This document shows positions 26,547-34,529 of a stretch of DNA of 64,000 nucleotides, piece by piece. The notes beneath the pieces were generated by a model, which had not been told where the DNA came from, did no database searches, and worked only from the letters and a program-made list of their open reading frames with translations. The DNA comes from Streptomyces monashensis (lineage in GTDB: Bacteria > Actinomycetota > Actinomycetes > Streptomycetales > Streptomycetaceae), in contig NZ_MLYO01000031.1 of the NCBI RefSeq assembly GCF_001866665.1, positions 142,301 through 206,300 of the forward strand, given 5' to 3'. A program made the position numbers and the translations under genes. Position 1 is the first letter of the stretch, and each line of letters opens with the position of its first letter.

Positions 26547-26981
26547 TCAGGCGTCCGCGATCGTCGCCGTCACCGGTGTTCCCGTCTCCACCGTGCGGCT
26601 GACCGTGCAGAGCCGGTCGTGGGAGGTCCTGACGGCCCGGGGCAGGATGGCCCGGGCCCGCTCGGCGCCCTCGCCGTCGGGGAACGCGACGTGGAAGGTC
26701 ACCGCGAGGTCGGTGAGGCGGTTGCCGAGGTCGTCGTCGACCTTGGTGCCCCGCACGGCGACGGTGAAGGACGTGGGCTCAGCGTGCCGGGTGGTCGCGA
26801 TGTCCACGTCGACCGCGGTGCAGCCGCCGAGCGCCGCGAGGAGCAGCTCGACCGGGGTGAACTCGGTGTCGCCGGCGGCCCCGGTGCCGAAGGAGACGGA
26901 GCCGCCGCGGGCGTTCGTCGCCACGAAGTGGCCGGTGCTGGTGCGCTCGACGGTGACGGAGCGCAGGGAGTTGTCGGTCAT
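26547..26981 (-). CDS. OsmC family protein
   Basis: A 144-residue OsmC-fold protein. The pattern TGHFVATNARGGSVSFG, TEFTPVELLLAALGGCTAVDVDI and SHDRLCTVSRTVETGTPV contains the two redox cysteines of the family (GGCTAVD and RLCTVS). OsmC/Ohr proteins reduce organic hydroperoxides or handle other thiol-reactive molecules. The C-terminal cysteine lacks the usual K-x-C-P context, so peroxidase activity is probable but not certain. The ATG at 26981 is chosen because the protein begins directly with the fold; upstream codons belong to other sequence. Confidence 0.85.
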   Translation of the reverse strand: MTDNSLRSVTVERTSTGHFVATNARGGSVSFGTGAAGDTEFTPVELLLAALGGCTAVDVDIATTRHAEPTSFTVAVRGTKVDDDLGNRLTDLAVTFHVAFPDGEGAERARAILPRAVRTSHDRLCTVSRTVETGTPVTATIADA

Positions 26982-27021
26982 GCCGGCGACCCTAACCCCG
27001 CGGCGGGCCGGTTCTGACGAG

Positions 27022-27412
27022 GTGAGCGCGTCCCGGGTCGCGGTGGACCGGGCGGTTGCCCCGCTGGGGCTGACTTCCTGCGGTCCGTCGTCCTCCGGCT
27101 CGTCGTCGTGGCCGACGGCACGGTCGAGCGGGCCGGCCTCGTCGCCGAGGTCACGGGTGCGGTGAAGGTCACCGAGGCGATGCGCTGCGCGCGATGGAGG
27201 CACTGACGGCCGCCGGTCCGGTGTCCGCCGAGGAGCCGTCCCAGGTGCGCGCCACCGACGCCGGACGGGAGCTGTACGCCGCGGCCTGCGCCGCGACCGC
27301 GCCGGTCAGCGCGCGGATCTACGCGTGCATCCCCGACGCGGACCGGGCCGTGGCCGGCCGCGTGCTCGCCCTGGTCACCGAGCGGGCCGACGCCGAGCCG
27401 GCCGCCCCGGAC
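27022..27412 (+). pseudogene. Decayed winged-helix (MarR-like) regulator with two frameshifts
   Basis: Three frames must be joined to give one protein-like sequence: VSASRVAVDRAVAPL (from GTG 27022), then DFLRSVVLRLVVVADGTVER, AGLVAEVTGAVKVTEA (27072-27179), then ALRAMEALTAAGPVSAEEPS, VRATDAGRELYAAACAATAPVSARIYA and DRAVAGRVLALVTERADAE. Each junction (near 27068 and 27180) is repaired by inserting one base. The final frame has no stop where the protein should end. The pieces look like a small DNA-binding regulator with 'rATDAGRelY' as the wing. It lies divergent to OsmC and may once have controlled it. Confidence 0.6.
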
Positions 27413-27476
27413 ACCCGGAACAGCCAGTGGAATATTGAACGAACGCGTTCCGTTGTGGCCGTCGAAGGAGGTCACA

Positions 27477-27836
27477 GTGGAGACGCGAGTGGAGACCACG
27501 TACTACGACCACGGCACGCCCGCCGAGCGCTGGGAGCGTGCACGGCAGTTCTTCGACGCCAAGGACTACGCGGGTGCGGCACGGGTGCTGACCGGGCTGG
27601 TCGAGGAGGTGCCGGAGCAGACGGGACCCCGGCTGCTGCTGGCCCGCGCCTACTACCACTCGGCCCAACTGCGCCGCGCCGAGGCCGAGTTGCTGGCCAT
27701 CGTCGAGCGCGACCCGGTGGAGCACTACGCCCGGCTGCTGCTGGGCCGCACGCTCCAGCGCCAGGCCCGGCACGCGGAGGCGGAGCCGCACCTGCGGATC
27801 GCCTCGGCGCTCGCGGGCGACTTCCCGCAGGAGTGA
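27477..27836 (+). CDS. Small tetratricopeptide-repeat protein
   Basis: A 119-residue protein with about two and a half TPR units (AERWERARQFFDAKDYAGAARVLTGLVEE, PRLLLARAYYHSAQLRRAEAELLAIVERD, HYARLLLGRTLQRQARHAEAEPHLRIA). It should be a soluble helical scaffold for protein contacts. The GTG at 27477 follows a near-perfect GAAGGAGGT ribosome site. The partner is unknown. A hairpin terminator follows. Confidence 0.85.
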   Translation: METRVETTYYDHGTPAERWERARQFFDAKDYAGAARVLTGLVEEVPEQTGPRLLLARAYYHSAQLRRAEAELLAIVERDPVEHYARLLLGRTLQRQARHAEAEPHLRIASALAGDFPQE

Positions 27837-27845
27837 ACGGCGGGT

Positions 27846-27886
27846 CGAGGGCCCGGTTCCGGACCGGGACCGGGACCGGGCCCTCG
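27846..27886 (+). terminator. Hairpin terminator after TPR gene
   Basis: A 12-bp perfect stem, CGAGGGCCCGGT (27846-27857) with ACCGGGCCCTCG (27875-27886), with a 17-base loop. It lies 10 bp after the TPR stop. No U-tract follows, which is common in Streptomyces. Confidence 0.6.
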
Positions 27887-27936
27887 GCCCGCGGTGCCGG
27901 GCCGCCGCCGGCCAGGTGGCATGGCATCCTGACGCG

Positions 27937-28581
27937 ATGGCACCCTCCCCTGATCACGCGCCGCTCGCCGAGCGGGTCGAGGAACTCCTCGCCGCCGGCG
28001 GCCCCTTGCCCATCGTCGCCGCCGGACAGCCCGTGCTGCGGCGCGCCGCCGTGCCCTACGACGGTCAGCTCGGGCCCGCCCTGCTGGCCCGCTTCGTCGA
28101 GGCCCTGCGTCTGACCATGCACGCCGCCCCCGGGGTCGGGCTCGCCGCGCCGCAGGTCGGCGTGGAGCTGCGGATCGCGGTCCTCGAGGACCCCGCCCCG
28201 GTGCCCGAGGAGGTGGCCGTGGTCCGGGGCCGCGTCCCGCAGCCGTTCCGGGTCCTGGTCAACCCGGCGTACGAGCCCGTCGGCGACGCGCGCGCCGCGT
28301 TCTTCGAGGGCTGCCTGAGCGTGCCGGGCTGGCAGGCGGTGGTGGCCCGGCACGCCGCGGTACGGCTGCGCGGCCAGGACGAGCGGGGCCGCACCCTGGA
28401 CGAGGAGTTCAGCGGCTGGCCGGCCCGTATCGTCCAGCACGAGACGGACCACCTCGACGGCACCCTCTACCTGGACCGCGCCGAACTGCGCTCGCTGTCC
28501 ACGAACGAGGCCGCCGCGGCCCTGTGGGCCCAGCCGGCACCGCGGGCGGCGGCCGAGGCCCTCGGCTTCGACCTGCCGTAG
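27937..28581 (+). CDS. def: Peptide deformylase
   Basis: A 214-residue metalloenzyme that removes the formyl group from nascent proteins. All three motifs are intact: GVGLAAPQVG (about residue 66), EGCLSVPG (about 125, metal Cys) and QHETDHLDG (about 167, the HExxH helix with Thr at the variable position). The ATG at 27937 is used; an ATG 21 bp upstream is in frame but has no better ribosome site. Streptomyces often have several deformylases, so this may be one of a set. Confidence 0.93.
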   Translation: MAPSPDHAPLAERVEELLAAGGPLPIVAAGQPVLRRAAVPYDGQLGPALLARFVEALRLTMHAAPGVGLAAPQVGVELRIAVLEDPAPVPEEVAVVRGRVPQPFRVLVNPAYEPVGDARAAFFEGCLSVPGWQAVVARHAAVRLRGQDERGRTLDEEFSGWPARIVQHETDHLDGTLYLDRAELRSLSTNEAAAALWAQPAPRAAAEALGFDLP

Positions 28582-28621
28582 ACCCCGGCGCCGGACAACC
28601 CGGACTCCGCCCGCCCTGTGG

Positions 28622-30052
28622 TCAGTTGTCGCGGTACGCCTCCAGCAGTCGCAGCCACACCTCGCTCAGCGTCGGGTACGACGGGACCGCGTGCCACAGC
28701 CGGCCGACCGGGACGTGGCCGGCGACGGCGACCGTGGCGGAGTGGATGAGTTCGCCGACGCCGGGGCCGACGAACGTGACGCCGCGCAGGATCTCGTCGT
28801 CCAGGTCGACGACCATGCGGGCGCGGCCCGTGTAGCCGTCGCCGTACAGACCCGCTCCGGCGACCGAGGAGAACTCGACGTCGACGGCGCGGACACGGTG
28901 GCCGGCCGCTTCCGCCTCGGCGAGGGAGAGGCCGACCGCGGCCGCCTCGGGGTCGGTGAAGACGACCTGGGGGACGGCGTGGTGGTCGGCGGTGGCGGCG
29001 TGCGCGCCCCACGCCTCCTCCGGGACGGGGTGGCCGGCGGCGCGGGCCGCGATGGCGGCGCCGGCGATGCGGGCCTGGTACTTGCCCTGGTGGGTGAGGA
29101 GGGCGCGGTGGTTGACGTCGCCGACGGCGTACAGCCAGTCGGTGCCGGTGACGCGCAGGCTGTCGTCCACGTCCAGCCACGAGCCGGGGGCCAGGCCGAC
29201 GGTGTCGAGGCCGATGTCGTCGGTGTGCGGGACCCGGCCGGTGGCGAAGAGGATCTCGTCGGCCGTCAGCCGGTCGCCCGCGGCGGTGACCGCCACGACC
29301 GTGCCGTTCTCCCGGGTCACGGACGCCACGGACGTGCCGGTGCGGACGTCGACGCCCGCGGCGGTGAGCGCCTCGGCGACCAGCTCCCCGGCGAAGGGCT
29401 CCATCCGGTTCAGCAGGCCCTTGCCCCGGACGAGGAGGGTGACCCGGGAGCCGAGGGCCTGCCACGCGGTGGCCATCTCGGTGGCGACCACGCCGCCGCC
29501 GACGACGATCAGCCGGCCGGGCGCCGCCTCGGCGCTGGTCGCCTCCCGGCTGGTCCAGGGCCTGACCTCGGCGAGTCCTGGCAGGTCGGGCAGTTGGGCA
29601 CGGGTGCCGGTGGCGACGGCGACGGCGTGCCGGGCGGTGAGGGTGGTGACCGCGCCGGACGGCGCGGTCACGGTGACCCTCCGGGGGCCGGCGAGGCGGC
29701 CGTGACCGCGGTACAGGTCGGCGCCGATGCTCTCGACCCAGGCGACCTGGCCGTCGTCCTTCCAGTGGGAGGTGTAGTCGTCGCGGCGGGCGAGGACCGC
29801 GGGGGTGTCGAGCGGGCCCTGGACCGCCCGGTCGAGGCCGGGCAGGCGGCGCGCGTCCGCCTGGGCGATCACGGGCCTGAGCAGGGCCTTGCTGGGCATG
29901 CAGGCCCAGTACGAGCACTCCCCGCCGACCAGCTCGCTCTCGACGATCGCGGTGGTCAGCCCGGCCGCACGGGTGCGGTCGGCCACGTTCTCCCCCACGG
30001 GTCCGGCCCCGAGCACCACGACGTCGTACGCGATGGATTCCGTTTCCGTCAT
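28622..30052 (-). CDS. FAD-dependent pyridine nucleotide-disulfide oxidoreductase
   Basis: A 476-residue class I disulfide-reductase-family flavoprotein. The FAD site is YDVVVLGAGPVGENVA (residues 9-24), the redox pair is C46/C51 in GGECSYWACMPSKALLRP, the NAD(P) site is IVVGGGVVATEMATAW, and TDDIGLDTVG and YAVGDVNHRALLTHQG bind FAD. The C-terminal HAVPSYPTLSEVWLRLLE supplies the general-base histidine region. It resembles lipoamide dehydrogenase or mercuric reductase-like enzymes; the redox spacing C-x4-C is normal. It is divergent from trxA. The substrate is unknown. Confidence 0.87.
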   Translation of the reverse strand: MTETESIAYDVVVLGAGPVGENVADRTRAAGLTTAIVESELVGGECSYWACMPSKALLRPVIAQADARRLPGLDRAVQGPLDTPAVLARRDDYTSHWKDDGQVAWVESIGADLYRGHGRLAGPRRVTVTAPSGAVTTLTARHAVAVATGTRAQLPDLPGLAEVRPWTSREATSAEAAPGRLIVVGGGVVATEMATAWQALGSRVTLLVRGKGLLNRMEPFAGELVAEALTAAGVDVRTGTSVASVTRENGTVVAVTAAGDRLTADEILFATGRVPHTDDIGLDTVGLAPGSWLDVDDSLRVTGTDWLYAVGDVNHRALLTHQGKYQARIAGAAIAARAAGHPVPEEAWGAHAATADHHAVPQVVFTDPEAAAVGLSLAEAEAAGHRVRAVDVEFSSVAGAGLYGDGYTGRARMVVDLDDEILRGVTFVGPGVGELIHSATVAVAGHVPVGRLWHAVPSYPTLSEVWLRLLEAYRDN

Positions 30053-30123
30053 GCGGTCAGTCTGGCGGGTGGTGTGCGCGGCGGCCACATGGGTACGCGC
30101 GCGGAACACAGGTGTGCACCTGT

Positions 30124-30149
30124 GGAATAGGCGGCCTGACGGCCGTGTT
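30124..30149 (+). promoter_or_regulatory. SigR-type promoter of trxA
   Basis: GGAAT (30124-30128), exactly 18 bases, then GTT (30147-30149). This equals the consensus of promoters read by SigR, the thiol-oxidative-stress sigma factor of Streptomyces (GGAAT-N18-GTT). Transcription would start about 40 bp before the trxA ATG. Confidence 0.78.
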
Positions 30150-30194
30150 TGCGCCGACGGCACAACCCCACACCGGGAAGTAGGGATTCACACC

Positions 30195-30569
<375 letters not shown>

Positions 30570-30629
30570 CGCGGTGACACGGCGGCGGGAGTACGGCCGC
30601 ACGGGGCGGGGCCTCGGTCGCGGCGGGTG

Positions 30630-31631
30630 TCAGGTAGACTCCCGCCGGACGACCGAGGCCCCCAGCACGATGTGCACCTCCGGCCGGCCGCCGGGGTCGC
30701 GCACCGCTCGGTCGACCAGTTCGGCCAGGTCACGGCCGGACGGCAGGTCGATGTGGACCGTGCTGAGGCGGGGGCGCAGCAGCCGGCCCAGCATCAGATC
30801 GTCGGCGCCGATCACGGCCACGTCCTCAGGGACGCGGAGCCCTTCGTCCTGCAGGGCACGCATCAGCAGCATCGCGTACTCGTCGTTGTAGGCGAACACG
30901 GCGTCGAGCCCCGACTCCCGCCACTGAGCGGCGAGTCGGGCGGCGGACGCCTCCGTGTACGCGAGCGGCAGTTCGGTCGCGACCGCGTCCGTGCCGCGCA
31001 GCGCCTCGCGCACACCGGCGAGCCGGGGCCGTGAGTAGAACTCCAGCCCGGCGTCCCGTGGCACCACGACCCCGATCCGGCGCCGGCCGACCGCGTGCAG
31101 ATGGGCGCCCGCGCAGTGGCCGACCGCGTCGTGGTCCGTCAGCAGGGCGTGCGCGCCGTCGACGCGCACGGGGCCGAGCGTGACCACGGCCCGGGCGCCG
31201 GAGCGCTTGAGGACCTGCACCCCCTGCGGCCCCAGTTCCGCGCCGGGCACCAGGACGGCGACCGGCCGCAACTCGGCCCAGGCGCGGGCGGCTTCGTCGC
31301 CGCGCGAGCCGTCCGTGCCGTACTGCACGACGGTGTAGTCGAGGCGGCCGAGGGCCTGCTGGAGTTCGTTGAGAAACCCGCTGTAGAGGGGGCCCGCCGG
31401 GATAGCGGGGGCGGGCATCAGGACCATCCGGCTGTGCCCGGCGCGCAGGCTGCGGGCGGCGGCGTGGGGCACGTATCCCAGTTCCCGTGCGGCCTCGTGG
31501 ACGCGCCGGCGCGTCGGCTCGCTGATCCGTACGGCACTGGTGTTGTTGAGGACATAGGACACGGTCGCGCGGGAGACTCCGGCCAGGCGGGCGACGTCGG
31601 CGCTCGTGGGCGTGTTCGGTATCTGCACCAT
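30630..31631 (-). CDS. LacI family transcriptional regulator
   Basis: A 333-residue LacI/GalR repressor. The N-terminal helix-turn-helix and hinge read SADVARLAGVSRATVSYVLNN and EPTRRRVHEAARELGYVPHAAARSLR; the rest is the periplasmic-binding-protein-like sugar domain (RRIGVVVPRDAGLEFYSRPRLAGV, VFAYNDEYAMLLMRALQDEG, AVIGADDLMLGRLLRPRLSTV). The ATG at 31631 gives the normal start; in-frame codons 15 bp upstream are possible. No sugar transporter or hydrolase lies beside it, so its target is elsewhere or it has lost it. Confidence 0.86.
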   Translation of the reverse strand: MVQIPNTPTSADVARLAGVSRATVSYVLNNTSAVRISEPTRRRVHEAARELGYVPHAAARSLRAGHSRMVLMPAPAIPAGPLYSGFLNELQQALGRLDYTVVQYGTDGSRGDEAARAWAELRPVAVLVPGAELGPQGVQVLKRSGARAVVTLGPVRVDGAHALLTDHDAVGHCAGAHLHAVGRRRIGVVVPRDAGLEFYSRPRLAGVREALRGTDAVATELPLAYTEASAARLAAQWRESGLDAVFAYNDEYAMLLMRALQDEGLRVPEDVAVIGADDLMLGRLLRPRLSTVHIDLPSGRDLAELVDRAVRDPGGRPEVHIVLGASVVRREST

Positions 31632-31777
31632 GACAGACCGCATCTTGGCAGAGGCGTGGGGGCCGGGATCGGGCGGGGCGCCGTGGTTCATCGTTCGACG
31701 AAATCCCGTGCGGTCCGGACTCTCTCAATAGGCGGTCCGGACTGCACGAGGCGTTCCGGAACGCGGCACACACGGAT

Positions 31778-31817
31778 GAACATGTTCGCCGCGAACTTGT
31801 TCGTGTCGAACATGTTC
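31778..31817. promoter_or_regulatory. Three phased GAACWTGTTC palindromes, candidate TetR operator array
   Basis: Three 10-bp palindromes stand in a row: GAACATGTTC (31778-31787), GAACTTGTTC (31793-31802) and GAACATGTTC (31808-31817). Their spacing is exactly 15 bp, about one and a half turns of DNA, and the last ends 14 bp before the ATG of the TetR gene. That position would block transcription of the TetR-monooxygenase unit. The motif also resembles the actinobacterial LexA box (TCGAAC-N4-GTTCGA), so LexA is an alternative ligand. Confidence 0.72.
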
Positions 31818-31831
31818 GTTACGGTGCATGC

Positions 31832-32527
31832 ATGACCGCTCCTGACTCCCCCGGCTCCTCGCACTCCCCTCGCTCACCCCGCTCCCGTCGCGAGCGTCCC
31901 GCCAAGCCCGCTCTCACCCGGGAGGGCATCGTCACCGCCGCCGTCGCGATCCTGCGCGCGGAGGGACTGCGCAAGGTGACCATGCGGCGGCTCGCCCAGG
32001 AGCTGGACACCGGCCCGGCCTCGCTGTACGTGTACGTCCGCAACACCGACGAGCTGCACGCGGCCGTCCTGGACGAGCTGCTCGGCACGGTCGGGCCCGC
32101 CCCGGCCGCAGGCGACTGGCGGGAGCGGCTGGAGCAGGTGCTCACCGCCTACACGGCGATGCTCATGGAACACCCGGGCATCGCCCGCTCGGCGCTGACC
32201 GCACGCCCGAGCGGCCCGCACTATCTGCGGCTCATCGAGACCCTGCTGGAGCTGCTCCACGAGGGCGGGGTGCCGCGCGCGCAGGCGGCGTGGGGCGTCG
32301 ACCTGCTGCTCCAGCACGCCACCGCGACCGCCGCGGAGCACGCCGGGGAGGATTCCCCGGCCGACTGGCAGGCGCTGTCCCGCGCCCTGCGCGAGTCACC
32401 CGCCGCCACCCACCCGCGCATCGCCGAGAGCGCCGGCGCCCTGCTGTCCGGCACCCCCGAGGCCCGCCTGTCATGGGCCTTCCAGACCCTGATCAACGGC
32501 ATCGAGCGGACGTCGGTACCCGACTGA
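31832..32527 (+). CDS. TetR family regulator with TetR_C (tetracycline-repressor-like) C-terminal domain
   Basis: A 231-residue repressor. After a Ser/Arg-rich N-terminal arm, residues 27-75 hold the DNA-binding domain (LTREGIVTAAVAILRAEGLRKVTMRRLAQELDTGPASLYVYVRN). The C-terminal domain contains MLMEHPGIARSALTARPSGP and SWAFQTLINGIE, the TetR_C pattern. The downstream flavin monooxygenase starts 24 bp after its stop with its own GGAGG, so both are probably transcribed from the operator array at 31778-31817. Confidence 0.87.
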   Translation: MTAPDSPGSSHSPRSPRSRRERPAKPALTREGIVTAAVAILRAEGLRKVTMRRLAQELDTGPASLYVYVRNTDELHAAVLDELLGTVGPAPAAGDWRERLEQVLTAYTAMLMEHPGIARSALTARPSGPHYLRLIETLLELLHEGGVPRAQAAWGVDLLLQHATATAAEHAGEDSPADWQALSRALRESPAATHPRIAESAGALLSGTPEARLSWAFQTLINGIERTSVPD

Positions 32528-32551
32528 CGCACCACCCACCAGGAGGCCACC

Positions 32552-33718
32552 ATGACCAGCTCTCCTTCCCTTCCCTCTTCCGCTCCCCTCCCGCACCACC
32601 CCGTCGCCGTCGTCGGTGCGGGGCTCGGGGGGCTCGTGCTCGCGCGGGTGCTGCGGGTGCACGGCGTCGAGGCCGCCCTGTTCGACCTGGAGGCCTCGGC
32701 GGGCGCACGGACCCAGGGCGGCATGCTCGACATCCACGACGACTCCGGCCAGGAGGCGCTGCGCGCCGCCGGGCTGCACGAGGAGTTCCTGCGGCGGGTC
32801 CATCCCGGCGGCCAGGCCGTGCGGGTGCTCGACCGGTACGGCACGGTCCATCTGGCCGAGTCCGACGACGGCACCGGCGGCCGGCCCGAGATCGACCGGG
32901 GTGAGCTGCGCGCGCTGCTGCTCGGCTCGCTGCCCGAGGGCACGGTCCGCTGGGGTGCCAAGGTCACCGGGGCGCGCCCGCTGGGCGGCGGCCGGCACGA
33001 GGTGACGCTCGCCGACGGCACGGCGTTCACCACGGACCTGCTCATCGGCGCGGACGGCGCCTGGTCCCGGATCCGCCCGCTGCTCTCCCCCGCCCGACCC
33101 GCGTACACGGGTGTGTCGTTCGTCGAGGCGGACCTGCGGGAGGCGGACCTGCGGCACCCGGCGAGCGCGGCGGTGGTCGGCGGCGGCATGCTGTTCGCGC
33201 TCGGCGCGGGCCGGGGTTTCCTCGCGCACCGCGAGAGCGACGGCAGTCTGCACGTCTACACGGCCGTCGAGGCGCCGGAGGACTGGCTGGACGGCATCGA
33301 CTTCGGCGACCCGGAGGCGGCGAAGGCGGCCGTGCTGAAGGAGTTCGACGACTGGGACGAGCGCCTGCGGGCCCTGGTCGCCGACGCGGACGGGCCGCTG
33401 GTGCCCCGGCGCATCCACGCGCTGCCGGTCGGGCACCGCTGGGAGCGGACTCCCGGGGTCACCCTGCTCGGGGACGCGGCGCACCTGATGTCGCCGTTCG
33501 CGGGCGAGGGCGCCAACCTGGCGCTGATCGACGGCGCCGAGCTGGGCCTCTCGCTGGTCGCGCACCCCGGTGACCGGGAGGCGGCGCTGGCGCGTTACGA
33601 GGACCGGATGTTCCGGCGCGCCGAGGTGTCCGCGCGGGAGTCGGCCCAGGGCGGCGACCGGCTGTTCCGCGCCGACGCCCCACAGGGGCTGCTCGACCTG
33701 TTCGCCCGGCACTCCTGA
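32552..33718 (+). CDS. FAD-dependent monooxygenase, TetX-like
   Basis: A 388-residue class A flavoprotein monooxygenase. VAVVGAGLGGLVLARVLRVHG (about residue 18) binds FAD, DLLIGADGAWSRIRPLL is the middle motif, and GDAAHLMSPFAGEGANLALIDG (about 306) is the C-terminal FAD motif. TQGGMLDIHDDSGQEALRAAGL strongly recalls the TetX tetracycline hydroxylases (GGTLDLH...SGQEA). Whether it acts on tetracyclines, on a polyketide or on another aromatic is unknown. It is paired with a TetR_C regulator. Confidence 0.85.
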   Translation: MTSSPSLPSSAPLPHHPVAVVGAGLGGLVLARVLRVHGVEAALFDLEASAGARTQGGMLDIHDDSGQEALRAAGLHEEFLRRVHPGGQAVRVLDRYGTVHLAESDDGTGGRPEIDRGELRALLLGSLPEGTVRWGAKVTGARPLGGGRHEVTLADGTAFTTDLLIGADGAWSRIRPLLSPARPAYTGVSFVEADLREADLRHPASAAVVGGGMLFALGAGRGFLAHRESDGSLHVYTAVEAPEDWLDGIDFGDPEAAKAAVLKEFDDWDERLRALVADADGPLVPRRIHALPVGHRWERTPGVTLLGDAAHLMSPFAGEGANLALIDGAELGLSLVAHPGDREAALARYEDRMFRRAEVSARESAQGGDRLFRADAPQGLLDLFARHS

Positions 33719-33728
33719 GCGGTCGCGC

Positions 33729-33747
33729 ACGGCTCCTGAGGGGCCGT
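33729..33747. terminator. Short hairpin between convergent genes
   Basis: ACGGCTCC (33729-33736) pairs with GGGGCCGT (33740-33747) with one G-U wobble in the plus-strand RNA and a 3-base loop. It sits between the monooxygenase stop and the end of the convergent TetR gene. It could end the plus-strand transcript; it is weak. Confidence 0.35.
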
Positions 33748-34412
33748 CAGCGGGGCGGCGGTTCGGTGCGGGTCACCCGGGCGACCAGGTCGGTCCAGCC
33801 GGCCTCCAGCCGTTCCATGGGCATGCCGCGCTGGCGGTGCTGATGGTGGATCAGCGCCGGGTCGAGCGAGGCCAGCAGCGTCTGGGACAGCAGGTCGCAG
33901 TCGGCGTCCGGCACGATCTGCCGCAGCAGCACCGCGATGTGCGTGCGCCGCGCCCCGATCGCCGGGTGCGAGAAGCGCCGGGTGGGCTCCGGCTGGGCCG
34001 CCAGCTGGAGGTCGAGCTGCTCGGCGGAGCGGTAGAGCACCGCCACGCCGAACGCGCGCAGCCGGTCCAGGGCCGGCGCCCCGGGGCCCAGCGGTGGGGG
34101 CCCGCCCAGGAAGTCGGCCTGGAGCTGCCGGTCCGAGTGGTCGAGCAGGGCCATCAGCAGACCCGTGCGGTCGCCGAAGCGGCGGAACACCGTGCCCTTG
34201 CCCACCTGGGCCGCCGCGGCGACGGCCTCCATGGTGACACCGGCCACGCCGTGCTCGGCGATCAGCCGGGCCGCGGCCTCCAGCAGGCGGGCGCGGTTGC
34301 GGGCCGCGTCGGCGCGCAGGCACGGCTCCTCGGGGGAGGGGGCGACCTGAAGCAACTGAGGAGCGTCGTGGGACTCCTCGGGCGTCGGGAAGGGCGGCAG
34401 GGCGGCGGACAT
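33747..34412 (-). CDS. TetR family transcriptional regulator
   Basis: A 221-residue repressor. A 35-residue N-terminal extension precedes the helix-turn-helix (RADAARNRARLLEAAARLIAEHGVAGVTMEAVAAAAQVGKGTVFRRFGDR). The ATG at 34412 is preferred over open codons further upstream because those run into the operator region. It is divergent from the FMN reductase gene, and two matching palindromes lie between them (34444-34492), so it very probably represses itself and the reductase. Confidence 0.87.
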   Translation of the reverse strand: MSAALPPFPTPEESHDAPQLLQVAPSPEEPCLRADAARNRARLLEAAARLIAEHGVAGVTMEAVAAAAQVGKGTVFRRFGDRTGLLMALLDHSDRQLQADFLGGPPPLGPGAPALDRLRAFGVAVLYRSAEQLDLQLAAQPEPTRRFSHPAIGARRTHIAVLLRQIVPDADCDLLSQTLLASLDPALIHHQHRQRGMPMERLEAGWTDLVARVTRTEPPPR

Positions 34413-34443
34413 GACGCCAGCGTAAAGCATCGGGAAGAAAACT

Positions 34444-34492
34444 GGACCGCGGTCCGCTTAGGGTGGTACACAAATAAACGGACCTCGGTCCG
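34444..34492. promoter_or_regulatory. Paired operators between TetR regulator and FMN reductase
   Basis: GGACCGCGGTCC (34444-34455) and CGGACCTCGGTCCG (34479-34492) are related palindromes whose centres are 36 bp apart. Each lies close to one of the two divergent genes. The shared half-site GGACC(N2)GGTCC in both places argues that one protein, the adjacent TetR regulator, binds both. Confidence 0.72.
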
Positions 34493-34529
34493 GATCGTAA
34501 CAGCGATGTTTCAGCCCCTTGGAGTTCCC

